Part shown: positions 1 through 10,870 of the stretch, piece by piece
Layout of the letters: every line of letters starts with the position of its first letter
Numbering within the stretch: position 1 is the first letter of the stretch
From: Cichorium intybus
Taxonomy: Eukaryota; Streptophyta; Magnoliopsida; Asterales; Asteraceae
Length of the DNA stretch: 64,000 nucleotides
Assembly: GCA_023525715.1 (NCBI GenBank)
Contig: CM042016.1
Coordinates: 67,394,882 to 67,458,881 of the forward strand
Reading direction: 5' to 3'
Program-made: the position numbers and the translations under genes
Notes under the pieces: model-generated
Database searches by the model: none
What the model was told of the DNA's origin: nothing
What the model saw: only the letters and a program-made list of their open reading frames with translations

Positions 1-428
1 GGATATTTCTCATAAACTTTTCCTTGACTTCATTTAGCTTAATAGTGTAAAAAAATTAAAAAACATTTTTAAATTTGTTACTAGTCATTGCAAGTTTTAT
101 TTATAAAGAAAGCTTCAGAATATGTGTATATCTTGAGAAGTATAGAACTTCTTTAATAATGAAAAGATGATGCGAGTTGAATATAATAGGGAGCTTAGAG
201 ATAAACAAAATGTTAAGGATATTAAAATCATACATATCCTCAGTTTGTGAAATAGTCTTAACCTTACTCCGAAGTCTGTTTCTTTACCTTTGTTGCAATT
301 CGATTCTCTAAAATCTTTTAGTGCAATAATATATGATTAATAGAATCTAAAATCAAAATTTTGTCTTTTATCAAGATTTTCCAAAGAATAAAGTCAATTT
401 AGTCACATGCATATCTTAAAAATAGATT
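1..428. other. AT-rich stretch without a recognisable gene
   Basis: This lies just beyond the RNase H end of the copia remnant on the minus strand, where a 3' untranslated region, polypurine tract and 3' LTR would be expected. I could not see a purine tract followed by an LTR terminus, so the 3' LTR is either decayed or outside the window. Confidence 0.4.
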
Positions 429-1679
429 TTAGAATGATCTTGCTCGTGTGAGTATTTGAACCATGTGTTTAAACTTGTTTGGATTGTAGCAAAAAGAGAC
501 ATCAATCATCCCAAGTCGATGAACAATTCTTGAGAATGAAGTTTCATTCAAGGCCTTTGTGAAAATATTAGCCAATTGTTCTTGATTATGCACAAAGTGA
601 ACTTCAATGTTTCCTTCTTCAACATGACTCTTGATAAAGTGATAGTGAAGAGCAGCCATATGCTTCGGATTTGAGTGTTGAACATGATTATGACAAATTC
701 GGATAACACTTTGTGAGTCAGAGAATAATGGGATTTTTCTCATGTTGATTGCATAATCTTTAGGTCGAATTTGAATCTAAATTATTTGTGAAGTGTAGGG
801 TGCAACAGCTACATATTCAGCTTCAACAGTTGATATGGATACACATGTTTGTTTCTTTGATTGCCAGTTGATGAGTTTTCCATCCAGAAAGTGACAGCCT
901 CTAGATGTACTCTTGCGATCAATAGAGCATCCTCACAGATCCGAATCAGAATAAGCTTGAATATAGAAGCCTGAATTTGCTGGGTACCAACGGCCATACG
1001 CAGGTGTATGATGTAGATAACGAAAAATTGTCTTTACAGCTGCTACATGAGGTTTTCGTGGTTCGTATTGATATCGAACACAAATATCTGGATGGCTAGA
1101 TGTAAGATAGAGCAATGATCCAATCATACTTCTGTCGTTCTGAAGATCAACCTTCGGTTTGTCTAACTAAGGATTCATCCTTGTACCTATAGCCATTGGA
1201 ACTTTGGCATTTGAACAGTTAGTCATTCCGAAGCGCTCAATGAGGCTCCGGGTGTATATTTGTTGATTGATAAAGATGCCCTCTTTAGATTGTTTGACTT
1301 GCAATCCAAGGAAAAAATTAATTTTCCCCATCATGTTCATCTGAAATTTGATTTTCATCAAATTTTCAAATTCTTTTGTTCATTTTGGATTAGTGGATCC
1401 GAAAATGATATCATCAACGTAAATTTGAACGAACATAAGATGTTGTCCAATTTTCTTTCTAAAAAGTGTTGGATCCACTGAACTTTTCTTAAAGTTTGAT
1501 TCTTTTAAAAATTTTGTCAAGGTCTCATACCAAGCACGAGGGCCTTGGTTTAAACCATCAACAGCCTTGTCCAAAATGTAACAGTAATCTGGATGATCTC
1601 TATTAACAAAACTAGGTGGTTGTTCAACAAAGACTGTTTTCTTGAGTTCTCCATTTAAGAAAGCGCATTTGGCATCCAT
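429..1679 (-). pseudogene. copia reverse transcriptase and RNase H remnant
   Basis: Fragment 1380-1679 starts MDAKCAFLNGELKKTVFVEQPP and contains the catalytic YVDD box. 1167-1361 continues with the thumb (FFLGLQVKQ, IERFGM). 933-1127 has MIGSLLYLTSSHPDI, and 429-743 is the C-terminal RNase H with FSDSQSVIRICHNHVQHS and LANIFTKAL. Frames change between pieces, so the polyprotein is interrupted at least three times here. Confidence 0.85.
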
Positions 1680-2662
1680 TTGATAGACGTCACATCAAAT
1701 TTTTCGTGTGCGGCATAACCTAAAAAAATCTGAACTGACTCAAGTCTGCCAATAGGAGCGAAGGTTTCTTCATAATCAATGCCTTCCTATTGACAGTATC
1801 CTTTAACAACCAACCTCGCTTTATTTCGGACCTCGTTACCTTTAGTGTCAAGTTTATTATGATATACTCATTTCAGTCCTACTCATTTCAGACCTACAAT
1901 CGAAGCATTTGCGGTTTTAGAATGAGTCTCCACAGTTTGTTTCTTTCGAACTCTTCCAATTCCAATTACATAGCTTCCATCCAGTCAGGATGATCAAAAG
2001 CATCTTTAATGTTCTTGGGTTCAATTTTTGAAATAAAAACATTAAACAAACACAATTCAGAATTTTTGTGTAAATTTTGTTGTATTTGTTTCATTTGCAT
2101 TTGATTTAGATGAATTAGTTGGAGAAGAAGTAGAAGTGGAGTTTAGAATTTGCCCCCCCTCAATCGAAGCACTTGGGGATTTGTTTCTTCCTTGAGTAAA
2201 TGAGATTGGAGTTAAAGCTTTTGGCCCCCCATGGACATTTGGATACAAGGACATGATATGTGAGATATCTTCCGAAGGGGTGTTGGTATTTGAGTTATGA
2301 AGCTCCCCCTCAAAACCAAAATTATCTGCCGACCCATTGGAAGACTCCCCTTCAACCGAATAGGGTTTGTGAACACTGCTTGATGGAGAGACTTCAGGCC
2401 CATCTGAAAGCTTGGTGGATTCTGACATTTTATTGTCCGTTGCCTTCGATTCAGCTCCTCAGCTCTCACAAGTGGATCAAAGAGAAGATGAAAATCAGCA
2501 TCAAATGATAGTAATAGTAATGCATCTGATGCCGATTCAGGAAAGATCGAGGACATTGGAAAGACTGTATGAGATTTCATTATGTAGTAGTCATTGAATG
2601 AAAGATTGGACGTTTCTTCTATTTTCCTTATTCTTTTGTTCATGACTCTATATGCCTTTGAA

Positions 2663-3382
2663 TTAGACGAATTTTCCCAGAAATATGCCTTCGTCTTTCT
2701 TATCATTGGACTTGGACAAATGATCTTTCAGATTCAGTATGAAGCAACTACATCCGAAAATGTGAAGAAATTTGACATTTCGTTTTCTTCCGTTGAGTAC
2801 TTCATATGGAGTGATATTGAAAAGCTTGGGGATGTAGGATCGATTTTGACTAAAGCATGCAGCTGAAAGAGCTTCGGCCCAAAAATGCATTGGTAAGTTG
2901 GCAAAGTTCAACATTGTTCGAGCAGCTTTGCACAAGGAGCGATTACGATGTTCAAGTACACCATTTTGTTGAGGAGTATAAGGTGCTGAAAAGTTGTGTG
3001 TAATACACTTGTATTTCAAAAATCCATCCAAGGTTTGGTTCTTAAACTCAGTCGCATTATCATTGTGTACCATTCATACTGTTCTTTTCAATGTAACTTC
3101 CATGTGTAGGAGTGAAAGGGGTTCGATGATCTTTGGATCAATCATAGTTGGATGCCTATGCTTCGTTTGTTTGCCATGTTCATAGGCAGAACAAAGAGTG
3201 TCGTTATCAAATTTGAGTGCAAGCATGCCACGAACCAGATCCATAACCACCAACATGTTGATTGATTTGAAGTTTAAGTGTTCCCACCTTCGATGCCATA
3301 GCCAACTGAGATCCGAATTGGCCTTAGATAACAAGCAAAAGGAAGGGCCACCAGTTATTGGCTTTAGATCTAAGGGAAACAT
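2663..3382 (-). pseudogene. copia pre-integrase and integrase remnant
   Basis: Fragment 3074-3382 carries the pre-integrase block WLWHRRWEHLNFKSINML and a C-x-x-C-like zinc region changed to CSAYEHGKQTK. Fragment 2663-3073 carries integrase core residues: DNATEFKN with the second catalytic Asp, and the block ending in a Glu, PYTPQQNGVLEHRNRSL. The first catalytic Asp should lie at the break between the fragments, where the frame is damaged. The enzyme would insert element cDNA, but this copy cannot be functional. Confidence 0.8.
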
Positions 3383-3396
3383 TGATCCCTTCCTTT

Positions 3397-3735
3397 TTAT
3401 TTCAGCAATACTTCTTTTGTTTCTTCTTTGGTGATTATACTCCCCTGATTGTTGAAAGTAACAACATTGCCAGTTCCAATAAGCAATTGAGAAATACTCA
3501 CCAGATTGTGTTTTAATCCTTCAACATATGCAATTAGATTAATGGTAAACTGTCTATTGGTGACTTTTCCGTAGCCTTTGATTGGACAAGTTTCGTTATT
3601 TCCGAAGCGAACATTTCCTACATCATCTGACGTTCGAAAGTGCCTTAGATATTCTCTCTTCCCCGTCATATGTCTTGAGCAGCCACTATCCATGTACCAT
3701 TCTATGTTGTACTGATCTTCGGACATACTCTGCAA
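3397..3735 (-). pseudogene. copia aspartic protease remnant
   Basis: The minus-strand product contains WYMDSGCSRHMTG, the plant copia protease active-site block (D-S-G), followed by VRFGNNETCPIKGYGKV and LKHNLVSISQLL, which are the downstream protease strands and the start of the pre-integrase linker. In the family this domain cuts the Gag-Pol polyprotein. A frame break follows into the pre-integrase fragment. Confidence 0.8.
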
Positions 3736-4707
3736 TTAATCAATAAGAAGTTGGTAACCAATCGATCGTGGGTCCTCGGGGTAAGTGAATGATTCTTCGA
3801 TCCATTTCTCAATTGCCTCTTCGGATATTTCATTTGATGAAAAAGTTATCATGTTTTCTGATGTTCCATTAGAAGAATAAGTAGAACTAGAAAACGAATT
3901 TGAAATGTTTATAGCTTTCAGAACCGAAATCTGTTTAGTATTTTTGGAAATGTTGGATTTTGAAGATTTCTTGGGTTTCAAAGTTTTTATCTGTTTTGAC
4001 GATCTTGAAGTGATCTCATGTTTTGAAGAGTCCTTTGATTTTGAAGTGAGATCATTCTTCAAATCTTTTCTTTTGCATTTTGATTTGTCAATTGTTGATT
4101 TTCTAGACAATGAGCAACATAGTGTAGATGTCCACAAGTACTCTTTGTATGCTAGTTTAAAATCATTCAATGAGATATTCTTATTCTTGAATATATCCAA
4201 ATTTTTGTCTAGCCATACATGGAATGTATCTATCAAATTGTTTCCTTTTGAAAAATCTTCTTTGGAATGTTTTTGAAACTTCGGATTTGGAAAATTTGAA
4301 TTTGTTGGTACGAAGAATGGTTTAGAAAACTGATTTGTTTTGGAAGTTGAAGTCTTCGTATCAACTTTTGTTTCTTTGGGTCTTGGGACAAAGGTTGACT
4401 ATTTTGTCTTTGAATTCACAACTGTTAATTTTGGTTTTGAAATCACTACAGTTGGTTTTGAAGTTGAAGTTGAAACTTTGTTTTGATGATTTTTCAAATA
4501 AGATGGTTTTTGTACAAATAGCTTTGAAATAATGGTTTTTGATTTTGAAGACTTATTTTCATTTCTTTTTCCAATTGGTACACACTCATTAGATTTGAGT
4601 ATTTCAAAAACATCCAACTTCGGTAGAACTGTCTCTTTCATAATTTGTATTAGTTTGTAATTCCTTTCGGTTTGAATTTGATTTTTGCAATTCAAAAGAT
4701 GTTTCAA
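3736..4707 (-). pseudogene. copia Gag-Pol spacer, Lys/Ser-rich
   Basis: Two open stretches (4399-4707 and 3736-4236) encode strongly basic, Ser-rich protein with repeated KSSKS-like patterns and no recognised catalytic domain. They sit between the Gag zinc knuckle and the protease. Sireviruses usually carry a long low-complexity region here. The second stretch runs up to the protease fragment. No function is inferred beyond linker or nucleic acid binding. Confidence 0.5.
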
Positions 4708-5429
4708 ATGATTTGGAATTTTGTCCTATTCATAACATAAACGATTGTATATATTATGACCATACAAATCTTGTTTTCTTAAACTTTTTACTTCCACATG
4801 TTCATTCAAATTGTTTTCAATGATTTTGGACGATGAAAATAAACCTTCCTCAGTGACTGTGGAATTATCCTCCTCAATAATTTTGACAAAATCGTTGTCA
4901 ACAAGGAGTGAAGCACCGAGTCATACAAAAATAGAGTTTTTTAAATAAGAAACCTTTGGATAAACACATGCCACATTGACTAGTCTCTTTGAACTATCCT
5001 TGAAAGAATCTTCGTAAGTGACACATTCATCTGAAATTTGGATTTTGGATTTTGGATTTTGCAATTTCCTTCTTTTAATTTGTTTTCAAAGTGTCAATTT
5101 CACAATCAGAAACAACTTTTGTTTTTCCTTTGTCATCTGAAGGCAATTGTGAAATACCTTCGTAGACAGATGCGGATATAAGGGATGACTTTTGAATTGA
5201 TAAGGAAGAGCAGTCAATTTCCTTCATATCCGAATCAGAATCTGATTCACAAACAATGTCTTGAGTATTTTCAAATTGAGTAATCGTTTTCTTGAGAATT
5301 GGCCTTTTCTAGGGAAGACTTCAAACTCTCAATTCTCCCCCTCAATCGAAGAAATTCCTCATCGTTGACATTTTCCCTAGTATTAGCATCAATTAGCATT
5401 TTATTCATAATTGAACAAATATCAGAAGA

Positions 5430-6731
5430 TTATTTAAATTCAAAAATATTAAAAGAAGATAAAATATTGGATACATGTTCAAGAATGGTGGGGCATGCAT
5501 CCTTCGCCATAAAGCAGAAATCATCCTGCAATGATAGAACCATCCGAAGCCTTGAATCCACAATCATCTTCTTCATCATCCTCAGCACCAACCAGAAAGC
5601 TCTTACCAGGATCAATAGCTACAAATGCATTGTGAGTTGTCTTTCTCGCCTCATCATCCTCAGAGTCTAAAGACGAAATTTGATAAGTACCAGGACTACC
5701 ATCCGAATCCATCAGTGCCAGATCCTTTGTTTTCTCTTTAACCTCGGTCAACTTCATGGCATGCAATCCTTTGCAAAATGATTATTGTCATGACAATAAT
5801 TACAATCATAGCCAGAATCTGCAGAAACTTTCCCTTCACTCTTATTAGTTTTAGCTTGATGGTTTTCAGAAACCATCGGAACATAAGGCTTCGGATCAGA
5901 ATAGTTTTCTCCCTTTGGAGTAGTATGAGAATTCTGATAAAATTCAGGCTTAGGTTTCCGAGAAAATGAGGGTTTATAGCTTTTCCCTTAAGTATTTTAC
6001 AGATCCTTGACGGTTACAAACGGCTTTTTGAATCTTTGGTTGTTAGTGGCATACATTGCTATAGTATCACTAGCATCATTCACCATGTAACCATCGGGTT
6101 GGTCTTTGTCTTCATCACATGAGCTTTGAAACTATCATCATTGGATAACAAGGCTAGAGATTCAGCACTAGCACCCTCACTTCATCTTCCCACCACATCA
6201 GGTTCGTGCGATTTTAATTGATTAAACAGAACTGGAAGTTTGTACGTCTTGATCTTTTCATGTGACTTAAACATCAACCTTATAGGACGCCATTCCTTTC
6301 TTAGACAATACACAAATTTAATGGTAACCTCTTGTTGGCTTCGAACTTCACCATATGTCTCAAGAGTATACACCATATCACAATAACGTTCGTATGTTTG
6401 TTCCAAAGTTTCATTCTCGTGTTGTTGGAAGTTTCCAAAATCAGCAAGAACTTTGGTTACCATACTGACCAGCTCAATTAACAGCCAACCGATCCCATAT
6501 CTCTTTTGCAGATTTGGATCCTTTAATGTGGTGAGTGACATCAAGACCTAAGACGCTTCTTAATTCTCGCATGGCTCTTTGGTCATTCTCGATCTTCTTA
6601 AGATTGGCAGCAGTGACGACTTCAACATCTTCTCCTTCTGCAAGTATAAATCGAGCACCAATCTCAACATGAGGTCCTTTTATCACAGATCTCCATAAAT
6701 CTTTATCTAGTCTAATAAGATAGTCTTCCAT
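5430..6731 (-). pseudogene. copia gag remnant
   Basis: Fragments at 6474-6731, 6182-6544 and 5430-5766 in different frames together resemble plant copia Gag (UBN2-type). The first begins MEDYLIRLDKDLW; the second has the block FQQHENETLEQTYERYCDMV, typical of the Gag core that packs element RNA. The acidic tail SLDSEDDEARK follows the zinc knuckle. Overlapping frames show at least one frameshift near 6480-6540, and the usual N-terminus before MEDYL is missing or scrambled at about 6731. Confidence 0.75.
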
Positions 6732-7528
6732 TTAGCTAATTCCCCAAGTTAGCGTCGCTAACTATGAACATATCCAAAAGTCAATTAAGTTCTTAATTCA
6801 TTCAGCTAAGGTCTTAATCCTTCCATGGACCTTCCAAACATTCCCTAAGTCCATAAAAATCTTAACTTTAACATTCTAACACCATCACACCAATTCAAGA
6901 ATAATATCTAAGTCTAAAATGGTCCAAACTAACCAAAATCACCAAAGAGAGTTTCTCTTACTCTCTAAACCATCCCAAAGGTTCTAAATCAACTATTTAA
7001 GGCATAAAGTTCCTGACTTTATCCTTCTCAAGCGTGGACAATCACCAAAAGGGACCATTACAATAATTCAATCCATAAGACCTTACTTAAATCATAAGAA
7101 AACCCATAAAAAGCATAAAGGTGAGAACCTGACTCACAATGGTCCAGAAAAATGTAGATCCTTGAAGCTTCACTCAATAAAAACAACTTGTAGCATCACC
7201 ACCTTCCTACTAGCATCATCAAGACTTTCAAAATCAATTCCAAGAGGCTAAAAACACTAAAAAGTCAACCAAGAAGTCTAGAGATGGCAAAATGGCATTT
7301 TGGGGGTTGAAAACATCAAAATGCGGCTGCCCTAGGGTTATACCACCTTTAAATACGGCCCAAGCATGAAAGGATCTTATCGACGTTACGCGACATTAAC
7401 GTCGCTAACATCCATCTCAGCGGCGCTAATGCCCTTTTTCACTATTTTCCAAATTTTGATTCCTGCATTCCCTCGAACTTTGACTCTTTAAAACTCAAAA
7501 CTTGACTTCTCGGGATTAGGGTCTTACA
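6732..7528. repeat. Probable LTR remnant ending GGGTCTTACA
   Basis: No coding capacity is seen in these roughly 800 bp. The right edge GGGTCTTACA (7519-7528) matches the terminal bases of the two complete LTRs at 17892 and 23493, and it stops exactly where the LINE sequence starts. The left edge is not defined; no paired LTR was found. It may be a solo or truncated LTR of a related family. There is a local inverted repeat around GTTAGCGTCGCTAAC near 6752. Confidence 0.4.
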
Positions 7529-9251
7529 TTTGAGACAAGGTGACCCGTTATCTCCTTTTCTATTCATTATAGCCATGGAAGCCTTAAATGTTGTGTTGAA
7601 ATTGGCTTGTGAGAAAAACATATTTAGAGCTATTAAAATTCGAAATAACGGTCCATCTATTTCTCACATATTTTACGTGGATGATGCAATTTTCCTTGGA
7701 GAATGGTCTCTTCACAACTTGAAGAATTTATCCCGTATCTTCCGATGCTTCCACACTGCTTTTGGTTTCAAAATTAACTTTTGGTACGAAGATAGGCACA
7801 GGTACTCAAGTAGTGAAATGGGATCTCTACCCTTCAAATTCTTGGGGGTGCCTGCAGGTGCGAATATTAATTTCAAAAAACAAATTGGAGGCCCGTAATT
7901 GAAAAATTCAACTAAAAACTTTCATCCTCGAAAGCGGTATTAGGCAACCTTCGGATACACTACCTCTCACTTTTCAAAGCCCCGTCTAATGTGTTAGAAT
8001 GTCTAGAAAAAACTCGCAGGAGATTCCTATGGGGTGTTGACGATAACATGTCCAAGATTAACTTGGCTGCATGGGAAAGAGTAATCGTGTCTAAAGGCAA
8101 TGGTGGCCTCAATATAGGTTCCATGTAGGCACTAAACATTGGCTTAATGTTAAAGTGGTCGTGGCGGCTGAAAAACTATCAAGGGGAGCACTGGTGTTGA
8201 ACAATATATGGCATTGTTGTGTCAAAAAACGCATGAGTATCTTTCTAACAAAACTATTGCAGGTGTATGGAACAACATAGCAGGTACGAGTAGCAATTTA
8301 CAAGAGTTGGGACTTGATTTCGAAGATTTTCTTAAAAGAGTATTTGGAACCGACGATGACACGATGTTTTTGTTTGATGACTAGTTAAGTTGTGCTCCTT
8401 TAAAATTAAGGTACCCTAATCTTGACAATATTGAGAGCAAGAAGAAATGTCTCATGGCTGAAAGAATAACACAGCAGGGGTTCATGTGAGACTGGAAGGG
8501 ATCTTTATATTCGGATTCTGTTATGGAAGAGGTCAATCATCTCAGTGCCTACCTGAGTTCAATATGTCTGAGTAAGAAAGCAGACTCATGTCGGTGTGAA
8601 ATGGACAGGAAAGGTGTATATTCGGTTGGATCCATAACGCCTATTATTGACAGTATCAATGCTATCCAGCCTACAATCAGAATACAGTGGTTAAAGGAAG
8701 TCCCTATCAAATCTCGGATTTCAGCGGTAGAGGCATTAATCAGAAGAGGAGTGTGGATTCGAACTTCCATCTGTTCATTGTGAAACTCAAACATTGAATG
8801 TTTTAACCACATCCTAGTCGGATGCAACCTTGCAAAAGACATATGTCGAATGATTTTCTAATAGTGTGATATCTAGGCTACGAACACGGAATAGGTGGAT
8901 GATATTCTATGCTACGTGGCGTCTTCGGAAGTAGGCCAAAGAACGAGAATGAGGCTTACAATTATTTCTTATGGTACGTTTTGGTGTTTATGAAAAGCCC
9001 GTAATGATAGAATTTTCAAGAAGTTAGATACTTCTCCCATAAATCTTACCGAACTAATCAAAACCACGGGATTTTTATGGATTAGGTGCATAGGTGTAAA
9101 ATGTAGCATAGATCAGGACTTATGGAGCTTGTCTCCCTTTAATTGTCTGTAATTGTATGTAATCTTTGTACTTATTCCTTCAGCTTCCTACCTGGCATCT
9201 CACCAGGTCTAGTGTAGTTTTTTTTAATAAATATGTTGCAGGTTCTAAAAA
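7529..9251 (+). mobile_element. 5'-truncated LINE (L1-type) retrotransposon
   Basis: The sequence opens inside a reverse transcriptase and keeps its 3' end, as expected from incomplete target-primed reverse transcription. The reverse transcriptase fragment is at 7530-7898, and decayed downstream domains follow to about 8850. The 3' part ends in a T-rich stretch, a TAATAAATA motif and a short A run at about 9245-9251. No clear target duplication was identified. Frames are broken, so the copy is dead. Confidence 0.75.
7530..8842 (+). pseudogene. LINE reverse transcriptase and zinc-binding tail, broken
   Basis: Residues RQGDPLSPFLFIIAMEALN and the catalytic box FYVDDA are typical of plant L1 reverse transcriptase; the usual box is YADD, here YVDD. 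Further on, in other frames, are a block like FLWGVDDNMSKINLAAWERV (about 8020-8085) and a C-terminal Cys/His region at about 8745-8850 (RGVWIRTSICSL, then CFNHILVGC in a shifted frame), which resembles the zinc-binding domain of plant non-LTR reverse transcriptases. Several stops and frameshifts separate the pieces. Confidence 0.75.
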
Positions 9252-9764
9252 AATATGGTTATTCAGATCTTTAACACCATAGAGAAATTCTTTTAAGTAT
9301 AGACAAGTTTAGAGTTAAAGCTTAAATTTTGTAGCTCTGTAGTAATTATTTGATATTAGTAATAGTGATGCAGGCCTTTTAGCATAGAAGCCTTCACCAA
9401 AATTTAAGTAGTACCAAACATTCTTCAGTTCCAAAATGAAGGACCATTCTAAAACATGAAATAATCAAAATATTTCAGGTCCGGTTTGCCATCAGTAAAT
9501 TCTAAGTTCATTTCCCAAAAAACTTTGCACAAGTTAGAAGATCTCATGAAACAATGAAAGCATAAAAAGAGACTGCATTGTTTTCAACATATATCAAATG
9601 AAGCATGATATCATTTAATTGATAAAAGATTTGTTCCTCTTAACCCATAAATTGTCACATACATAAGCCTCATTCGGTTGTTCTAAAGAGAGCACATTGT
9701 TTCAATAATTGACCAAAATTAACAAGATTCGCTTAGTTACAAATAAATCTTTCGCTCATTTTCT
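9252..9764. other. 3' flank of the phosphatase gene
   Basis: This stretch of 513 bp lies between the LINE and the phosphatase stop codon. It is AT-rich, with no coding signal. It must contain the 3' untranslated region of the phosphatase (minus strand), but no single polyadenylation signal stands out. Confidence 0.4.
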
Positions 9765-10775
9765 TTATGAGGAACTATGTGTGTACTCAGAGACACTCCA
9801 CGTGTGTAGTACGTTACCAAAGATGTCATAAAAAGCCAACTGAATCTTATCATTAGTTACGTTACAAGCCATGAATCCTTGGCCATCATAATAGAACTTC
9901 ATTTCTTTAGGGTTCCATGAGTTGGTATCACCACGCCATGCCTTTGATCCGCCTCCACTTGTTAGAAATTGAAGCTTGCTACAAACACATATAATTTATT
10001 CATTTGTTATACTAGTTTCTTTGATAATCTACAAAACTATATATAGAAACTTAATTATCTGACAAACTCTAAGCTAAAGGATACCACCTCGACCTAAGAG
10101 GATAATGTGCTATGTAAATGAGATACATGATCTCCTTTAGGTGGTTACCATAAGAGCAAAATGTCCACAATGAGCTTAATTCTCAATGGAATTGAGAGTC
10201 CACACAACAGTTAGAGAGATTCTAATCCTTAAACATATGTACACATATACTACTCCAGAACCAACTATGTCATGCCACATAGCGAGTCTAACATGGTTAT
10301 CTGCACATATCAAGAAAATTAAACAAAAAAACGAAAAGTTTACCTGTCCGAACTACTGATGTGTTGTAAACAATGATCATGCCCATTTATGTATAAGTTC
10401 ACCTCATTTTCCTTCAAATAATAAGTCCACATATACAATACAAAATGTTATTTTCTAAAAAAAAAAAGATATACATAGTTTCAACCTTAAAACTTGTTGA
10501 TTTAAGATATCAGTTTCCACCAAAACCAAGTCATAATTTTTTTGTTTTTGTAATTATAGAGTGATGTATATACCTCAAGAATGGGCAAAAGTTGATCAAC
10601 AAGCTCTTGAGTGTTGCCATGGTGACTAGCACTAAATATTGTATGATGTCCTACAAATATTTTCCATTTGGCACTTGATGCTTTTAGTGCTATCTCCACA
10701 TCCTACATTACCATAATTTTTCTATCAAATCCAATGTTTTTGATACATGCGTAATCCTCACACAAACAAACTTAT

Positions 10776-10870
<95 letters not shown>

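Larger units (their letters stand above)
429..6731 (-). mobile_element. Degenerate Ty1/copia retrotransposon, Sirevirus-like
   Basis: Read on the minus strand the order is gag, CCHC zinc knuckle, protease, pre-integrase domain, integrase, reverse transcriptase, RNase H, which is the Ty1/copia order. Reading frames are broken many times, so the element is dead. The phrases YVDDIIFGSTN and GKINFFLGLQVKQ in the reverse transcriptase, and a long Lys/Ser-rich spacer between the knuckle and the protease (about 3736-5100), are like Sireviruses. The knuckle is at about 5757-5813 on the minus strand, with the pattern C-N-Y-C-(4)-H-(4)-C ending in FAKDC. No LTR pair was found in the window. The family call is firm; the lineage call is moderate. 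Confidence 0.85.
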
